Part shown: in pieces, positions 54,103-63,362 of the stretch
Numbering within the stretch: the stretch's first letter is position 1
How the letters are laid out: every line of letters starts with the position of its first letter
NCBI RefSeq assembly: GCF_014836405.1
Contig: NZ_JACSQU010000001.1
Location: 1,240,001-1,304,000 of the forward strand
Direction of reading: 5' to 3'
DNA from: Brevundimonas guildfordensis
GTDB taxonomy: Bacteria > Pseudomonadota > Alphaproteobacteria > Caulobacterales > Caulobacteraceae
DNA length: 64,000 nt
The notes under the pieces: model-generated
The model's input: the letters and a program-made list of their open reading frames with translations, nothing else
What the model was told of the DNA's origin: nothing
Databases searched by the model: none
Translations under genes and position numbers: made by a program

Positions 54103-56445
54103 ATGAGGACCGTCATCAGTTGTCTCGTCAATGATCACGACTGGCGCCTGCTTATCGTCGCGGTCCTCGTATGCCTGTTCAGCCTGGCCACCGCCTTCGT
54201 CTTGACCGACCAGGCCCGGCGCGTGACCCGGCGCTCGCGCCCGCCCTATACGGCGGCGGCGGCTCTGGTGGGCGGGCTGGGGGTCTGGAGCACCCACTTT
54301 ATCGCCATGCAGGCCTACGACGCCGGGGCGCCGATGCGTTACGATCCCGCCCAGACCCTGCTGTCCCTGGCTGTCATCATCCTGAGTCTGGGCGCCAGCC
54401 TCAGCCTGGGCTTCGCCGCCCTGGACCCGCGACGCAGATCGATCGTCACTCTTGGACGAAGGGCGCCTGCAGGCCTTTTGCCGGCCGTGACGGCGGGCTT
54501 CGGGGTCGCGGCCATGCATTTCGTCGGCATGGACGCCGTGCGCCTGTCCGGAGCGGTGATCCTCTGGAACCTGCCGCTGGCGATCGTCGCCGTCGCCGGC
54601 GGCGTCGCCATCTTCGCCTCAGCAGCCTTCATGCCCGCATGGCGAGACTGGCGTGCGCTGGCGGCCGCGACCGTGATCGGCGCGCTGGGCGTCTGCTGGT
54701 TGCATTTTGTCGGCATGAGCGCCGGTACGGTCACGCTCTCGCCCGGCGTCCTCATGCCGGAAGCGGCCGCGTCAGCTCGGCTGATCGGCTTGTGGGCCAT
54801 GATCGGCGTCGGCCTGACGCTGCTGATCGCGGCCTTCCTGACCGGAATGATCTGGTGGTCGCGCCGCAGCGTCCTGGGCCAGGTGCTCGAGGCGATTCAC
54901 GCCATGCCGGACGGCCTGGGCGTCTACGACGCCGACGACCAGTTGCAGATCTGGAACCAGCGCTTCCTTGACATCAGTCCGCACCTCGCCGGAGCGCTGA
55001 AGGTCGGAATGTCCTTCGAGGACGTCGTCACTATCGGCCTGAAAGCTGGCGTCTATCCCGACGCCGTCGGGCGCGAACGCGATTGGGCCGCCGAGCGCCT
55101 AGCCGAGCGTCGCAATCCGCAGGGTCCGCGAGAACTGCAGGTCGGCTCTCGCTGGCTGCGCCTGCAAGACCGTCGCACCAGCGGCGGAGGTATGGTCACG
55201 GTCTGCTCCGACATTACAGACATGGTGCGCAGCGCCGACGTTCTGGCCGAGGCCCGCGACGCCGCCGAAACCGCCAATCGCGCCAAAAGCCGCTTCCTGG
55301 CCAATATGAGCCACGAGATCCGCACCCCCCTGAACGGCGTCATCGGCGTCGCGCAGGCCCTGGCGCGCACCAACCTCGACGCCAGTCAGCATGAGATGCT
55401 GGACCTGATTCAGGCGTCCAGCCGCACTCTCCAGACCCTGCTCAGCGACATTCTGGATCTGGCCCGCATCGAATCGGGGCGGCTGGACCTGAAGGAGGAA
55501 GTCTTCGATCTGGCCCGTGTCGTGGAGGAAGCCGCCCTGCTCTACGCCGCCGCCGCGCGCGACAAGGGCCTGCAGTTCATTGTCGAGGTTGCGCCCGAAG
55601 CGCGCGCCTGGGTTGCGGGAGACCCCGTACGCCTGAAGCAGGTGCTAACCAATCTGGTCTCCAACGCGGTCAAGTTCACGACTTCCGGCTTTGTCAGCCT
55701 GACCGTCGACGCCACGCCGGCCCACGCGCCCGAGACCCTGCGCTTCGTCGTGCAGGATACGGGCATCGGCTTCGACGGGCCGACCCGCGACCGCTTGTTC
55801 AACCGCTTCGAACAGGCCGACGGCGACATCACCCGCCATTACGGCGGGTCGGGCCTGGGGCTGGCGATTTCGCGCGATCTGGCGGCCATGATGGACGGCG
55901 ACCTGGACTGCGAGAGCGAGCCGGGCGCGGGCGCCGCCTTCATCCTGACCCTGCCCTGGCGAAAGGCCGCCGCCCCCCAAGCCGCTTCGCCGGCCGCCTT
56001 GACGCTGCCGGTTGAGCGGGCGGGGCCGGAGCTGGCGCCGCGCCGCCTGCGCATCCTCGCCGCCGACGATCACCCCACCAACCGCAGGGTGGTGGAACTG
56101 ATCCTCGATCCATCCCTGTTCGATCTGGTCTCGGTCGAGAACGGCGCCGAGGCTGTGGCGGCCTATCGCGCCCAGGCCTTCGACCTGGTGCTCATGGACA
56201 TGCAGATGCCGGTCATGGACGGCTTGACCGCTGTGCGCGAAATCCGTCTGCATGAGGCGGTGCTTGGCCTTCCGCCGACCCCTGTCGTCATGCTGACCGC
56301 CAACGCTCTAGCCGAGCACCTGGACCAGGCCCTGGTCGCCGGCGCTGACCGGCATATGGCCAAGCCGTTCAGCGTCGAGGCCCTGCTGGCCATTGTCGCT
56401 GAACTGACCGCGCAAACGCCTCAGGCCGCGGAAGCCGCGGCCTGA
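54103..56445 (+). CDS. MHYT-domain hybrid histidine kinase with receiver domain
   Basis: A 780-residue membrane protein. Seven N-terminal hydrophobic segments hold MHYT-type motifs THFIAMQ, MHFVGMD and LHFVGMS. A PAS-like domain and a kinase core follow: phospho-His in ANMSHEIRTPLNGV, N-box NLVSNAVKFT and GGSGLGLAISRD. A C-terminal receiver has the Asp in VLMDMQMPVMDG. The ATG at 54103 was chosen; one at 53995 is also in frame. MHYT domains may sense gas or metal. It is unlinked to a response regulator. Confidence 0.88.
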   Translation: MRTVISCLVNDHDWRLLIVAVLVCLFSLATAFVLTDQARRVTRRSRPPYTAAAALVGGLGVWSTHFIAMQAYDAGAPMRYDPAQTLLSLAVIILSLGASLSLGFAALDPRRRSIVTLGRRAPAGLLPAVTAGFGVAAMHFVGMDAVRLSGAVILWNLPLAIVAVAGGVAIFASAAFMPAWRDWRALAAATVIGALGVCWLHFVGMSAGTVTLSPGVLMPEAAASARLIGLWAMIGVGLTLLIAAFLTGMIWWSRRSVLGQVLEAIHAMPDGLGVYDADDQLQIWNQRFLDISPHLAGALKVGMSFEDVVTIGLKAGVYPDAVGRERDWAAERLAERRNPQGPRELQVGSRWLRLQDRRTSGGGMVTVCSDITDMVRSADVLAEARDAAETANRAKSRFLANMSHEIRTPLNGVIGVAQALARTNLDASQHEMLDLIQASSRTLQTLLSDILDLARIESGRLDLKEEVFDLARVVEEAALLYAAAARDKGLQFIVEVAPEARAWVAGDPVRLKQVLTNLVSNAVKFTTSGFVSLTVDATPAHAPETLRFVVQDTGIGFDGPTRDRLFNRFEQADGDITRHYGGSGLGLAISRDLAAMMDGDLDCESEPGAGAAFILTLPWRKAAAPQAASPAALTLPVERAGPELAPRRLRILAADDHPTNRRVVELILDPSLFDLVSVENGAEAVAAYRAQAFDLVLMDMQMPVMDGLTAVREIRLHEAVLGLPPTPVVMLTANALAEHLDQALVAGADRHMAKPFSVEALLAIVAELTAQTPQAAEAAA

Positions 56446-56473
56446 GATCGTCTTCATTCAATGGCGACAGCGC

Positions 56474-56683
56474 CTATTCGTAGCCATGCGCCGCTTCATT
56501 GATGACCTGACTGGGCATGGACGAGAAGTCCACGCTCAGCGGCCGGTTGGCCTTTGACTGGAACGTCTTGATGACGTGCTCCAGACGGCGGCGCGCCTCA
56601 CGTTCGCCCTCGCCCGATCCGTCGAGCCCCAGCGGCGCCAGACAGAAGTCGATAATGGCCTGTGGTCTGCTCAGCGGTTCCAT
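56474..56683 (-). CDS. Small conserved-looking protein downstream of aceA
   Basis: A 69-residue protein I cannot place in a family. It has a hydrophobic start (AIIDFCLAPLGLDG), a basic helix (EREARRRLEHVIKTFQSK) and ends VINEAAHGYE. AAAGGAAAC precedes its ATG, and it begins 30 bp after the aceA stop, so it is likely in the aceA transcript. Confidence 0.6.
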   Translation of the reverse strand: MEPLSRPQAIIDFCLAPLGLDGSGEGEREARRRLEHVIKTFQSKANRPLSVDFSSMPSQVINEAAHGYE

Positions 56684-56713
56684 GAGGTTTCCTTTCGTGT
56701 GAAGCGTGGGGAC

Positions 56714-57991
56714 TCAGGCGGCGTGGAACTGTGCGGTCTCGGTCGAGTCCTTCAGGGCCGTGGTCGAGGACTGGCCCGAAGAGATGACCGTGGCCACGTC
56801 GTCGAAATAGCCGGTGCCGACCTCGCGCTGGTGGCGGGTGGCGGTGTAGCCGGTCGCCTCATTGGCGAACTCGCGCTGCTGCAGCTCGGAGTAGGCCGCC
56901 ATGCCGCGATCGCGATAGCCGCTGGCCAGCTCGAACATGCCGTTGTTCAGGCTGTGGAAGCCCGCCAGCGTCACGAACTGGAACTTGTAGCCCATGGCCC
57001 CCAGCTCGCGCTGGAACTTGGCGATGGTCTCCTTGTCCAGCTTGGCTTCCCAGTTGAACGAGGGCGAGCAGTTGTAGGCCATCAGCTTGCCCGGATGCGC
57101 CTTCTGGATCGCCTCGGCGAACTTCTTGGCGTCGTCCAGATCGGGGTGCGAGGTCTCCCACCACAGCAGGTCAGCGTATTTGGCATAGGACAGGCCGCGC
57201 GCGATGCAGTGGTCCAGACCCGTGCCCGGCTTCAGACGATAGAAGCCCTCCGGCGTGCGGTTCTCGCGGTCGATGAAGGGGTGATCCCGCTCGTCGATGT
57301 CCGAGGTGATCAGTTGGGCCGATTCCGCATCGGTGCGCGCCACCGTCAGGGTCGGCGTACCGCAGACGTCGGCCGCCAGACGCGCCGCGATCAGGTTGCG
57401 CTCATGCGCCTGGGTCGGGATCAGCACCTTGCCGCCCAGGTGGCCGCACTTCTTCTCGCTGGCCAGTTGGTCCTCGAAGTGGACGCCCGCAGCGCCCGCC
57501 TCGATGAAGGCCTTCATGATCTCGAAGCTGTTCAGCGGCCCGCCGAAACCGGCCTCGGCGTCGGCGACGATGGGGGCGAACCAATCGCGCTTGGCCCCGC
57601 CTTCGGCGTGCTCGATCTGGTCGGCGCGCTGCAGGGTGCGGTTGATGCGGCGGCACAGTTCCGGCGCGGCGTTGGCCGGATACAGCGACTGGTCCGGGTA
57701 CATGGCGCTGGCCGTGTTGGCGTCGGCCGCGACCTGCCAGCCCGACAGATAGATGGCCTTCAGGCCCGCCCGGACCATCTGCATCGCCTGATTGCCGGTC
57801 ACGGCGCCCAGGGCGTTGATGTAGGGCTCCGAATGCAGCAGCTCCCACAGGCGGTTGGCGCCGCGCTCGGCCAGGGTGTGGGTGACCGGCACTGAACCGC
57901 GCAGGCGCAGGACATCTTCTGGCGAATAGGGGCGCTCAATGCCATCGAAACGGCCGGCGGGCGAAGGAACCAGATCGGCGAAGGTCGTCAT
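56714..57991 (-). CDS. aceA: Isocitrate lyase
   Basis: A 425-residue glyoxylate-cycle enzyme. The catalytic cysteine is in [11 protein letters not shown], with [20 protein letters not shown] and [10 protein letters not shown]. It lets the cell grow on acetate or fatty acids. A RamB-like regulator is divergent, with long repeats in the shared promoter. A small ORF follows. Confidence 0.95.
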   Translation of the reverse strand: MTTFADLVPSPAGRFDGIERPYSPEDVLRLRGSVPVTHTLAERGANRLWELLHSEPYINALGAVTGNQAMQMVRAGLKAIYLSGWQVAADANTASAMYPDQSLYPANAAPELCRRINRTLQRADQIEHAEGGAKRDWFAPIVADAEAGFGGPLNSFEIMKAFIEAGAAGVHFEDQLASEKKCGHLGGKVLIPTQAHERNLIAARLAADVCGTPTLTVARTDAESAQLITSDIDERDHPFIDRENRTPEGFYRLKPGTGLDHCIARGLSYAKYADLLWWETSHPDLDDAKKFAEAIQKAHPGKLMAYNCSPSFNWEAKLDKETIAKFQRELGAMGYKFQFVTLAGFHSLNNGMFELASGYRDRGMAAYSELQQREFANEATGYTATRHQREVGTGYFDDVATVISSGQSSTTALKDSTETAQFHAA

Positions 57992-58053
57992 GTCTCTCGG
58001 TCTCGATAAAGGCGCGGCCGGAGCCGCCGTCTCGGAGACCTGAACACGCTCGC

Positions 58054-58135
58054 GTCATGATTGACACAGCAGCGGCTGCTCCTAAGAAGTCAAACTGTCA
58101 CATCATGACACTTGCCATGAAGTCATGATGTGACA
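58054..58135. promoter_or_regulatory. Long palindrome and related repeat between aceA and its likely regulator
   Basis: TGTCACATCATGAC (58096-58109) is perfectly inverted as GTCATGATGTGACA (58122-58135), twelve bases apart. A third related half, GTCATGATTGACA, lies at 58054-58066 nearer aceA. The array sits in the promoter shared by the two divergent genes, and the right arm ends 11 bases before the regulator ATG. It is a strong operator candidate. Confidence 0.65.
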
Positions 58136-58145
58136 TGATCGCACC

Positions 58146-59576
58146 ATGAGCGCCGCTGCTGATCGCAAACTGTTCCTGGGCGGCCGCCTCAAGCGGCTTC
58201 GGCGCGAGCTTGACCTGTCGCAGACGGCGATGGCGGCGGACCTGGGCGTCTCGCCCTCCTACCTGAACCATATCGAGCGCAACCAGCGCCCCGTCTCGGC
58301 CCAGCTGCTGCTGCGTCTGGCCGAAACCTATGACGTCGATCTGCGCAATCTCGGCCAGTCCGGCGGCCCGGCGTCCGAGGCGGAACTGTCCGAGGTCTTC
58401 GCCGACCCTCTTTTTCAAGGTCTGGCCGTGCCGCGCCACGAGATCATGCAACTCGCCGAGGATCAGCCCGCCGCCGCTGACGCCGTGCTGCGCCTCTACT
58501 GCGCCTTCACCGACCGCCGCGTGCGCGACCGGGCCGAGGTCGAGGCGGGCGGCGGCGCGGCCCCGACGGACAGCCCCTCAGAATGGGTGCGCGAATACGT
58601 TCAGGCCCGTCACAACCACTTCCCGGACCTCGACGCGCTGGGCGAAGCCCTGCACGACGCCCTGCGCGCCGAAGCCCCCGGCCCCGACGACAGTTTCGAG
58701 GCCCTGGCCCGCGCACGTCTGTTCTCGCGCCACGGCCTGACGGTCCGCACCCTGCCCGCCGAGGTCATGGTCGAATGGACCCGCCGCTTCGACCCGCACC
58801 GGGGGCGGCTGCTGCTGTCCGATGCGCTCGGCCCCTCCTCGCGCGCCTTCGCCGTCGCCAATCAACTGGTCCTGATGGAGCATGGGACGGAGCTTCAGGC
58901 CCTGACCGAGGCAGCGAACGCGCCCGACGCCCCGACGCGCAATCTGCTGAAGGCGTCGATGACCAACACCCTGGCCGCCGCCGTGCTGATGCCCTACGCC
59001 GCCTTCCAGCGCGCGGCGGAGGAGACCGGCTACGATCTGGCACGGCTGCAAGCCCGCTTCGGCGTCGGCTTTGAACAGGCGGCGCACCGGCTGACCACCC
59101 TGTCGCGGCCGACGGCGCGCGGCGTGCCCTTCTTCCTGATGCGGGTGGACCAGGCGGGCAATGTGTCGAAACGCTATGCGTCCGGCGCCTTTCCCTTCTC
59201 GCGTTTCGGCGGCGCCTGCCCGCGTTGGCGGCTGCACTCGGCTTTCCGCACGCCGGGCCGCATCGTCACCCAGATCATCGAGACGCCGGATGGGGGCCGC
59301 TGGTTCACCCTGGCCCGCACCGTCGATCGTCAAGGCCAGGACGCCTTCACCGAGGGGCACGACCTCGCCATCGGCCTGGGCTGCGAACTGCGTCACGCCC
59401 ACCGCCTGATCTATGCGCGCGGTCTGGACCTGCTAAAGCCCGAGGTCACGCCCATCGGCCCCGCCTGCCGCCTGTGTGAGCGCCACCCCTGCGCCGAACG
59501 CGCGGCGCCGCCGGTCGGGAGAGCGCTGACGGTCGACGACTGGTCAAAGTCGGTCAGTCCCTACCCCTTCGCCTAG
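58146..59576 (+). CDS. Short-chain fatty acyl-CoA regulator (RamB-like, XRE family)
   Basis: A 476-residue regulator. An N-terminal XRE HTH (LSQTAMAADLGVSPSYLNHI) is followed by an IrrE-like middle and a DUF2083-type domain. The C-terminus has CRLCERHPCAERAAPP, the cysteine cluster of this family. RamB-like proteins control glyoxylate and acetate genes, so its position divergent from aceA is telling. No HExxH is visible, so protease action is unlikely. Confidence 0.88.
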   Translation: MSAAADRKLFLGGRLKRLRRELDLSQTAMAADLGVSPSYLNHIERNQRPVSAQLLLRLAETYDVDLRNLGQSGGPASEAELSEVFADPLFQGLAVPRHEIMQLAEDQPAAADAVLRLYCAFTDRRVRDRAEVEAGGGAAPTDSPSEWVREYVQARHNHFPDLDALGEALHDALRAEAPGPDDSFEALARARLFSRHGLTVRTLPAEVMVEWTRRFDPHRGRLLLSDALGPSSRAFAVANQLVLMEHGTELQALTEAANAPDAPTRNLLKASMTNTLAAAVLMPYAAFQRAAEETGYDLARLQARFGVGFEQAAHRLTTLSRPTARGVPFFLMRVDQAGNVSKRYASGAFPFSRFGGACPRWRLHSAFRTPGRIVTQIIETPDGGRWFTLARTVDRQGQDAFTEGHDLAIGLGCELRHAHRLIYARGLDLLKPEVTPIGPACRLCERHPCAERAAPPVGRALTVDDWSKSVSPYPFA

Positions 59577-59604
59577 TCTGGCCGCCCCCGCTAGGAGCGG
59601 CCGG

Positions 59605-60438
59605 TCAGTGCGCCAGCAGCAGCGCCACGGGCGCCTCGGTCAGCAACGTCTGCGTCACTCCGCCGAAGATCCATTGCCGCATCCGCGCATGACCCCAGGC
59701 CCCGGCGACGATCAGCCCCGCCCCCGTCTCTTCGGCGCAATCGATCAGGCGGCGCCCGCCCGAGCGATCATCATGGGCGCGGGCGTCGGGCTCGGCGGCG
59801 ATCCCGTGTCCCGCCAACCACCGGACGACGTCCTGCGTTCTGACCCGCGCCCCGTCGACATCTTCGGGATCGCATAGCTCGACCACCCGCACGCTTTCAG
59901 CGCGCTTCAGCAGAGGCAGAGCCGCCAGCGCCGCGAGACGGCTTTCGCGCGTGTCGGTCCAGGCCAGCAGCGCCGGAGCATCCACCATCGTCCGGATCGG
60001 ATTGGGCGGCAGCACCACGACCGGCCGGCCGGCTCGCATGGCCAGGTCTGCCGGATGCGGCGCGCGCCACGCGCTGACCCCGCCCGCATCGCGCCCGACA
60101 AGGGCCGCATCCGCCGCCCGCAGGTGTCGCAACGTCAGCGTCGTAGGATCGCCCACATCGCCGCGCCATTCGCCTTCGACCCCAGCCGCCTCGACGGCGG
60201 CGCGAAAGCGCTGCTCGGCGGATTTCAGCGTGGTTTCATTACGCGCCTGTTGCGCCGCCATCACCTCGCCGAGCAGTATGCCCGCGCCATAGGCGTCGGC
60301 GACCGGGGTCTCGGGCGCGCAACCGGACACGCCGATCAGGCGCGCTCCATGTGCGCTGGCCATGGCGCAGGCCTCTGTCAGGCGGGCGGGGTTGTCGGCT
60401 TCGTCATCGACATAAAAGATCAGACTGGTCCAGGGCAT
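59605..60438 (-). CDS. Universal stress protein, tandem UspA-like
   Basis: A 277-residue protein with an N-terminal UspA-like half and a second half ending GAGLIVAGAWGHARMRQWIFGG, the UspA nucleotide-binding signature. The start at 60438 follows AGGAGG; upstream starts add up to 19 residues. UspA proteins respond to stress, and the specific ligand is unknown. Confidence 0.85.
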   Translation of the reverse strand: MPWTSLIFYVDDEADNPARLTEACAMASAHGARLIGVSGCAPETPVADAYGAGILLGEVMAAQQARNETTLKSAEQRFRAAVEAAGVEGEWRGDVGDPTTLTLRHLRAADAALVGRDAGGVSAWRAPHPADLAMRAGRPVVVLPPNPIRTMVDAPALLAWTDTRESRLAALAALPLLKRAESVRVVELCDPEDVDGARVRTQDVVRWLAGHGIAAEPDARAHDDRSGGRRLIDCAEETGAGLIVAGAWGHARMRQWIFGGVTQTLLTEAPVALLLAH

Positions 60439-60517
60439 GGCGGCCTCCTGTTTCAGGACACGTCCCATCAACGCACAAACCGCCGTTCCGCGCATTGAGC
60501 CTGATCAATTCGCCCCG

Positions 60518-61954
60518 TCAGGTCGTCAGGATGACGCGCCCGCCTTCGACCCGATGCGGCACGCCCGCACGACGGAACAGGCTGGCGATCTCGGCGGCAG
60601 GGTCGGCCGCACCCTGATCCAGCATCCGCTCGATATCCGTCGCCAGTGTCGGATCGCCCGAGGCGCGCGACAGGGCGCCCAGCCATTCGGCGCGGGTCAG
60701 CACCCCGTCCCGGCGGTTGGCGTCCAGCAAGGTCGCCAGGAAGCTGAACCAGTCGCCGCCGTCGCGCCTGGCCTGCGCCGCCTCGGCCGTCATGGCGAAG
60801 ACGGCGCCGCAAGCGTAATAGGCGCGGTGTTCGCCGCGCACGCCCGCTTCGGCCACGCCGCGCCCCTGGCTCAATGAGACGCAGTCGTCGACCTCTTCCT
60901 GCAAAGCCCGGCGGTCGTCATAGGCGGGGTCCAGCGCCTCCAGCGCCCGCACCGCCATCAGGTCCGCCCCGCCCTCGGTGATCCAGGCGTCGCGAGCGAA
61001 CTCGTAACGCACCGCCTGGCCCAGCCAGAAGTGGGCGCTCTCGTGGGCGATGAACCAGCGGGATACCCGCTCCATCTCGGCTGTCGGACGAGTCACGCCG
61101 GTCCCCTCGAACGACATGACGATCAGGCCGGGCAGGACGCTGCCGCCCATGCTGGTCATCCGTTCGGTCGGGCCATTCCAGGAGACCATGACCACCGGCT
61201 CGTCGCCGCCCGCGCCTGACCGGCCCAGCCGTTGCATATAAAACTGCCCCACGCGGGGGGCGAAAGCGCGGATCTTCTCGCCGATCCAGGGCGGCAGATT
61301 GGGATCCATGACCGTGGTCAGGCCCTCGCCGGGCGTCACCCGGGCCTGGCCCAGCAGGACATAGGACCGCTCGCCCGTCGTCGTCAGTTCGGCGTGGCGC
61401 TCGCCGTTGAACAGCACGGGACCGTCCAGATCGCGCCAGGTCACGCGCGATGGTCCACCGTCCAGGGTGACGCCGTTCAGGTCCGCCGGCACCGCCGCCG
61501 CCGCCTCGGGCGAGCCCAGGGCGAAGACATCCATCTGCCGCGTAGGCAAGGCCACGGCGCCATCCGAGAAGACCAGCGTCTTGTATTCGGCCTCCAGTTC
61601 AACCGCCTTCGGCGTCACGCTGAAGCGGACATGGCGCGGCACGGGACCGCCGGTCGCGCTGCGGATGATGTCGTAGTGGCCGCGTCGCTCCATCACCACG
61701 CCGGGCGTTTCGACCGTCCACTGGCGCGGCCGCCACGGCTCGCGCACGTCGGAGATCAGCGCCGAATCCATGAAGGCCCAGACAACAGCGTCGCGATTGA
61801 AGACGTAATCGACCGTCAGCCGCCCGTCGGCCCGCGTCACCGTCACCTGCGGCGCCGCCTCGATGTTCCAGGGCCCGGGCGCCGGGCTGGCGGCGCACGC
61901 GGTCAGGAGGGCGACTACGGACAGGGCGGTTGCAGACAGGACGTTCAAACGCAC
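60518..61954 (-). CDS. Lipoprotein with HExxH zinc-peptidase motif
   Basis: A 478-residue lipoprotein (lipobox LTAC in MRLNVLSATALSVVALLTAC). Residues about 310-345 have IAHESAHFWLGQ (HExxH) and a later EGGADLMA that may give the third zinc ligand, as in M1/M61-like gluzincins. The N-terminal half is beta-rich. It is probably an envelope aminopeptidase-like protein. I could not place it in a named family. Confidence 0.72.
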   Translation of the reverse strand: MRLNVLSATALSVVALLTACAASPAPGPWNIEAAPQVTVTRADGRLTVDYVFNRDAVVWAFMDSALISDVREPWRPRQWTVETPGVVMERRGHYDIIRSATGGPVPRHVRFSVTPKAVELEAEYKTLVFSDGAVALPTRQMDVFALGSPEAAAAVPADLNGVTLDGGPSRVTWRDLDGPVLFNGERHAELTTTGERSYVLLGQARVTPGEGLTTVMDPNLPPWIGEKIRAFAPRVGQFYMQRLGRSGAGGDEPVVMVSWNGPTERMTSMGGSVLPGLIVMSFEGTGVTRPTAEMERVSRWFIAHESAHFWLGQAVRYEFARDAWITEGGADLMAVRALEALDPAYDDRRALQEEVDDCVSLSQGRGVAEAGVRGEHRAYYACGAVFAMTAEAAQARRDGGDWFSFLATLLDANRRDGVLTRAEWLGALSRASGDPTLATDIERMLDQGAADPAAEIASLFRRAGVPHRVEGGRVILTT

Positions 61955-62031
61955 GAAGAGCAGTCTCCCACAAGGAACGGCGCAGCTTAGAAGGGCCGAG
62001 CGCGGCCCGTCATGTTACGGTTTGCTCAGCT

Positions 62032-63081
62032 TTACGCCCGTTCGAGGGCGCGCCCCGCCGCCGCCAGCGCTTCGGCCATCACCGCCTTCAGCCGATCCGG
62101 CCCCACGATCGTCGCCTGCTCGCCCCAGGTGAACAGATGCCAGGCCAGTTCTCGCATGCCCGAGGCGCGGAACCGGACCACGACCGAACCGTCATCCTGA
62201 TCCTCGATGGTCTGGGTCGGGTGCCAGCGCCAGCCGCGCGCCTCGTCCGCACCTTCAGGCGCGATGCGTAGGGCGACCTCTTCGATCTCGTCCTGATAGA
62301 TGCCGAAAGACTGGCTGGCGAAGGCGCCCAGATCGAAATCTTCGGGCGGCCGGGCCGTGCCCTCGCCCGCCTCGACCGCGCTCATCCGATCCAGGCGGAA
62401 GGTCTGGATGCGCCCGCTCTCACGATCCGCGGCCACCAGATAGTTGGCCCGCCCGAACATCAGGCCGCACGGCGTCATGGTGCGCGTCCGCGCCTCGGCG
62501 CCCGGCCGGGCGTAGATGAAGTTCAAAGGCCGCTCGGCCAGCACCGCCCCGCGAATCTCGGCCAGAACCGTTTCATCGGCGCTGGGACGCGGCCCGGCCT
62601 GCACAGCGATGGTCTCGGCCCGGACCAGGGCCTCCAGATCCGGCGCCATACGGTTCAGGGTGGTCGAGCGCATCGCCGCCTTGACCTTGCGCTCCAGACT
62701 TTCCAGCGCCGCCGCTCGCGCCGGTTCGCCTGCGCCGCGCAGGGCGGCCGCCGCCTTGGTCAGCTCCAGCATCTCGGTCGCCGTCGGCGCCTGTTCAAAC
62801 GCCGACAGCCCGCCCCGGATGCGCCAGCGCTTGGTCGGCGGATCCGACACCTCCTCCACCTGCGGGAACAGCATCAGGACGGCGTCGCGCATCCGTTCGG
62901 CCGTGCGGCGTCCGACGCTCAGCTGAGCGGCCATCTCGTTCAGCGTCAGGCCCTCGGCGCTTGCCGCCATGCCCCGCGCCAGGTCGATGACCATGGCCGC
63001 CTTGTCGTGCCGCAAGAAACTTCTCCACAGCGATACGTCCGAAACTGGCGCAATGCTGTCGCATCCTCTCATCATCAGCAA
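62032..63081 (-). CDS. WYL-domain transcriptional regulator
   Basis: About 349 residues. A helix-turn-helix (LNEMAAQLSVGRRTAERMRD) precedes a WYL domain (MTPCGLMFGRANYLVAAD; GRIQTFRLDRMSAVEA) and a C-terminal part. Such regulators can sense nucleic acids or small ligands. It is divergent from a small gene at 63110, with starts overlapping. The start at 63081 or 63072 is uncertain. Confidence 0.82.
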   Translation of the reverse strand: MLMMRGCDSIAPVSDVSLWRSFLRHDKAAMVIDLARGMAASAEGLTLNEMAAQLSVGRRTAERMRDAVLMLFPQVEEVSDPPTKRWRIRGGLSAFEQAPTATEMLELTKAAAALRGAGEPARAAALESLERKVKAAMRSTTLNRMAPDLEALVRAETIAVQAGPRPSADETVLAEIRGAVLAERPLNFIYARPGAEARTRTMTPCGLMFGRANYLVAADRESGRIQTFRLDRMSAVEAGEGTARPPEDFDLGAFASQSFGIYQDEIEEVALRIAPEGADEARGWRWHPTQTIEDQDDGSVVVRFRASGMRELAWHLFTWGEQATIVGPDRLKAVMAEALAAAGRALERA

Positions 63082-63109
63082 GAGGCAATCGCTTCAAGGA
63101 GATCACGAC

Positions 63110-63349
63110 ATGGCCTTCGCCCGCACCCCGACGGTTCAAAAGCCCGCCCGCAAGACCTTCGCCGACCGCTACATGATCGTGCCGTGCGAAACCGAGAGCG
63201 ATCTGGCCGTCATCTGGGACCGCCAGGAGGAGCAGGTGGTGGACGTCATCAGCGCATCGACCAGCCGCTACACCAACGAGGACGCCCTGTGGGATGAGTT
63301 CCACACCCCGCCCTTCAACGCGCGCTCGGACTGGCGCGCGGCGGCCTGA
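63110..63349 (+). CDS. Small protein of unknown family
   Basis: A 79-residue, soluble, acidic protein with a basic N-terminus (MAFARTPTVQKPARKTFADR). I do not recognise a family. The ATG follows AAGGAG. It is divergent from the WYL regulator, so that regulator may control it. The stop is 13 bp from a convergent amidohydrolase. Confidence 0.65.
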   Translation: MAFARTPTVQKPARKTFADRYMIVPCETESDLAVIWDRQEEQVVDVISASTSRYTNEDALWDEFHTPPFNARSDWRAAA

Positions 63350-63362
63350 GCGCCAGCTTCGA

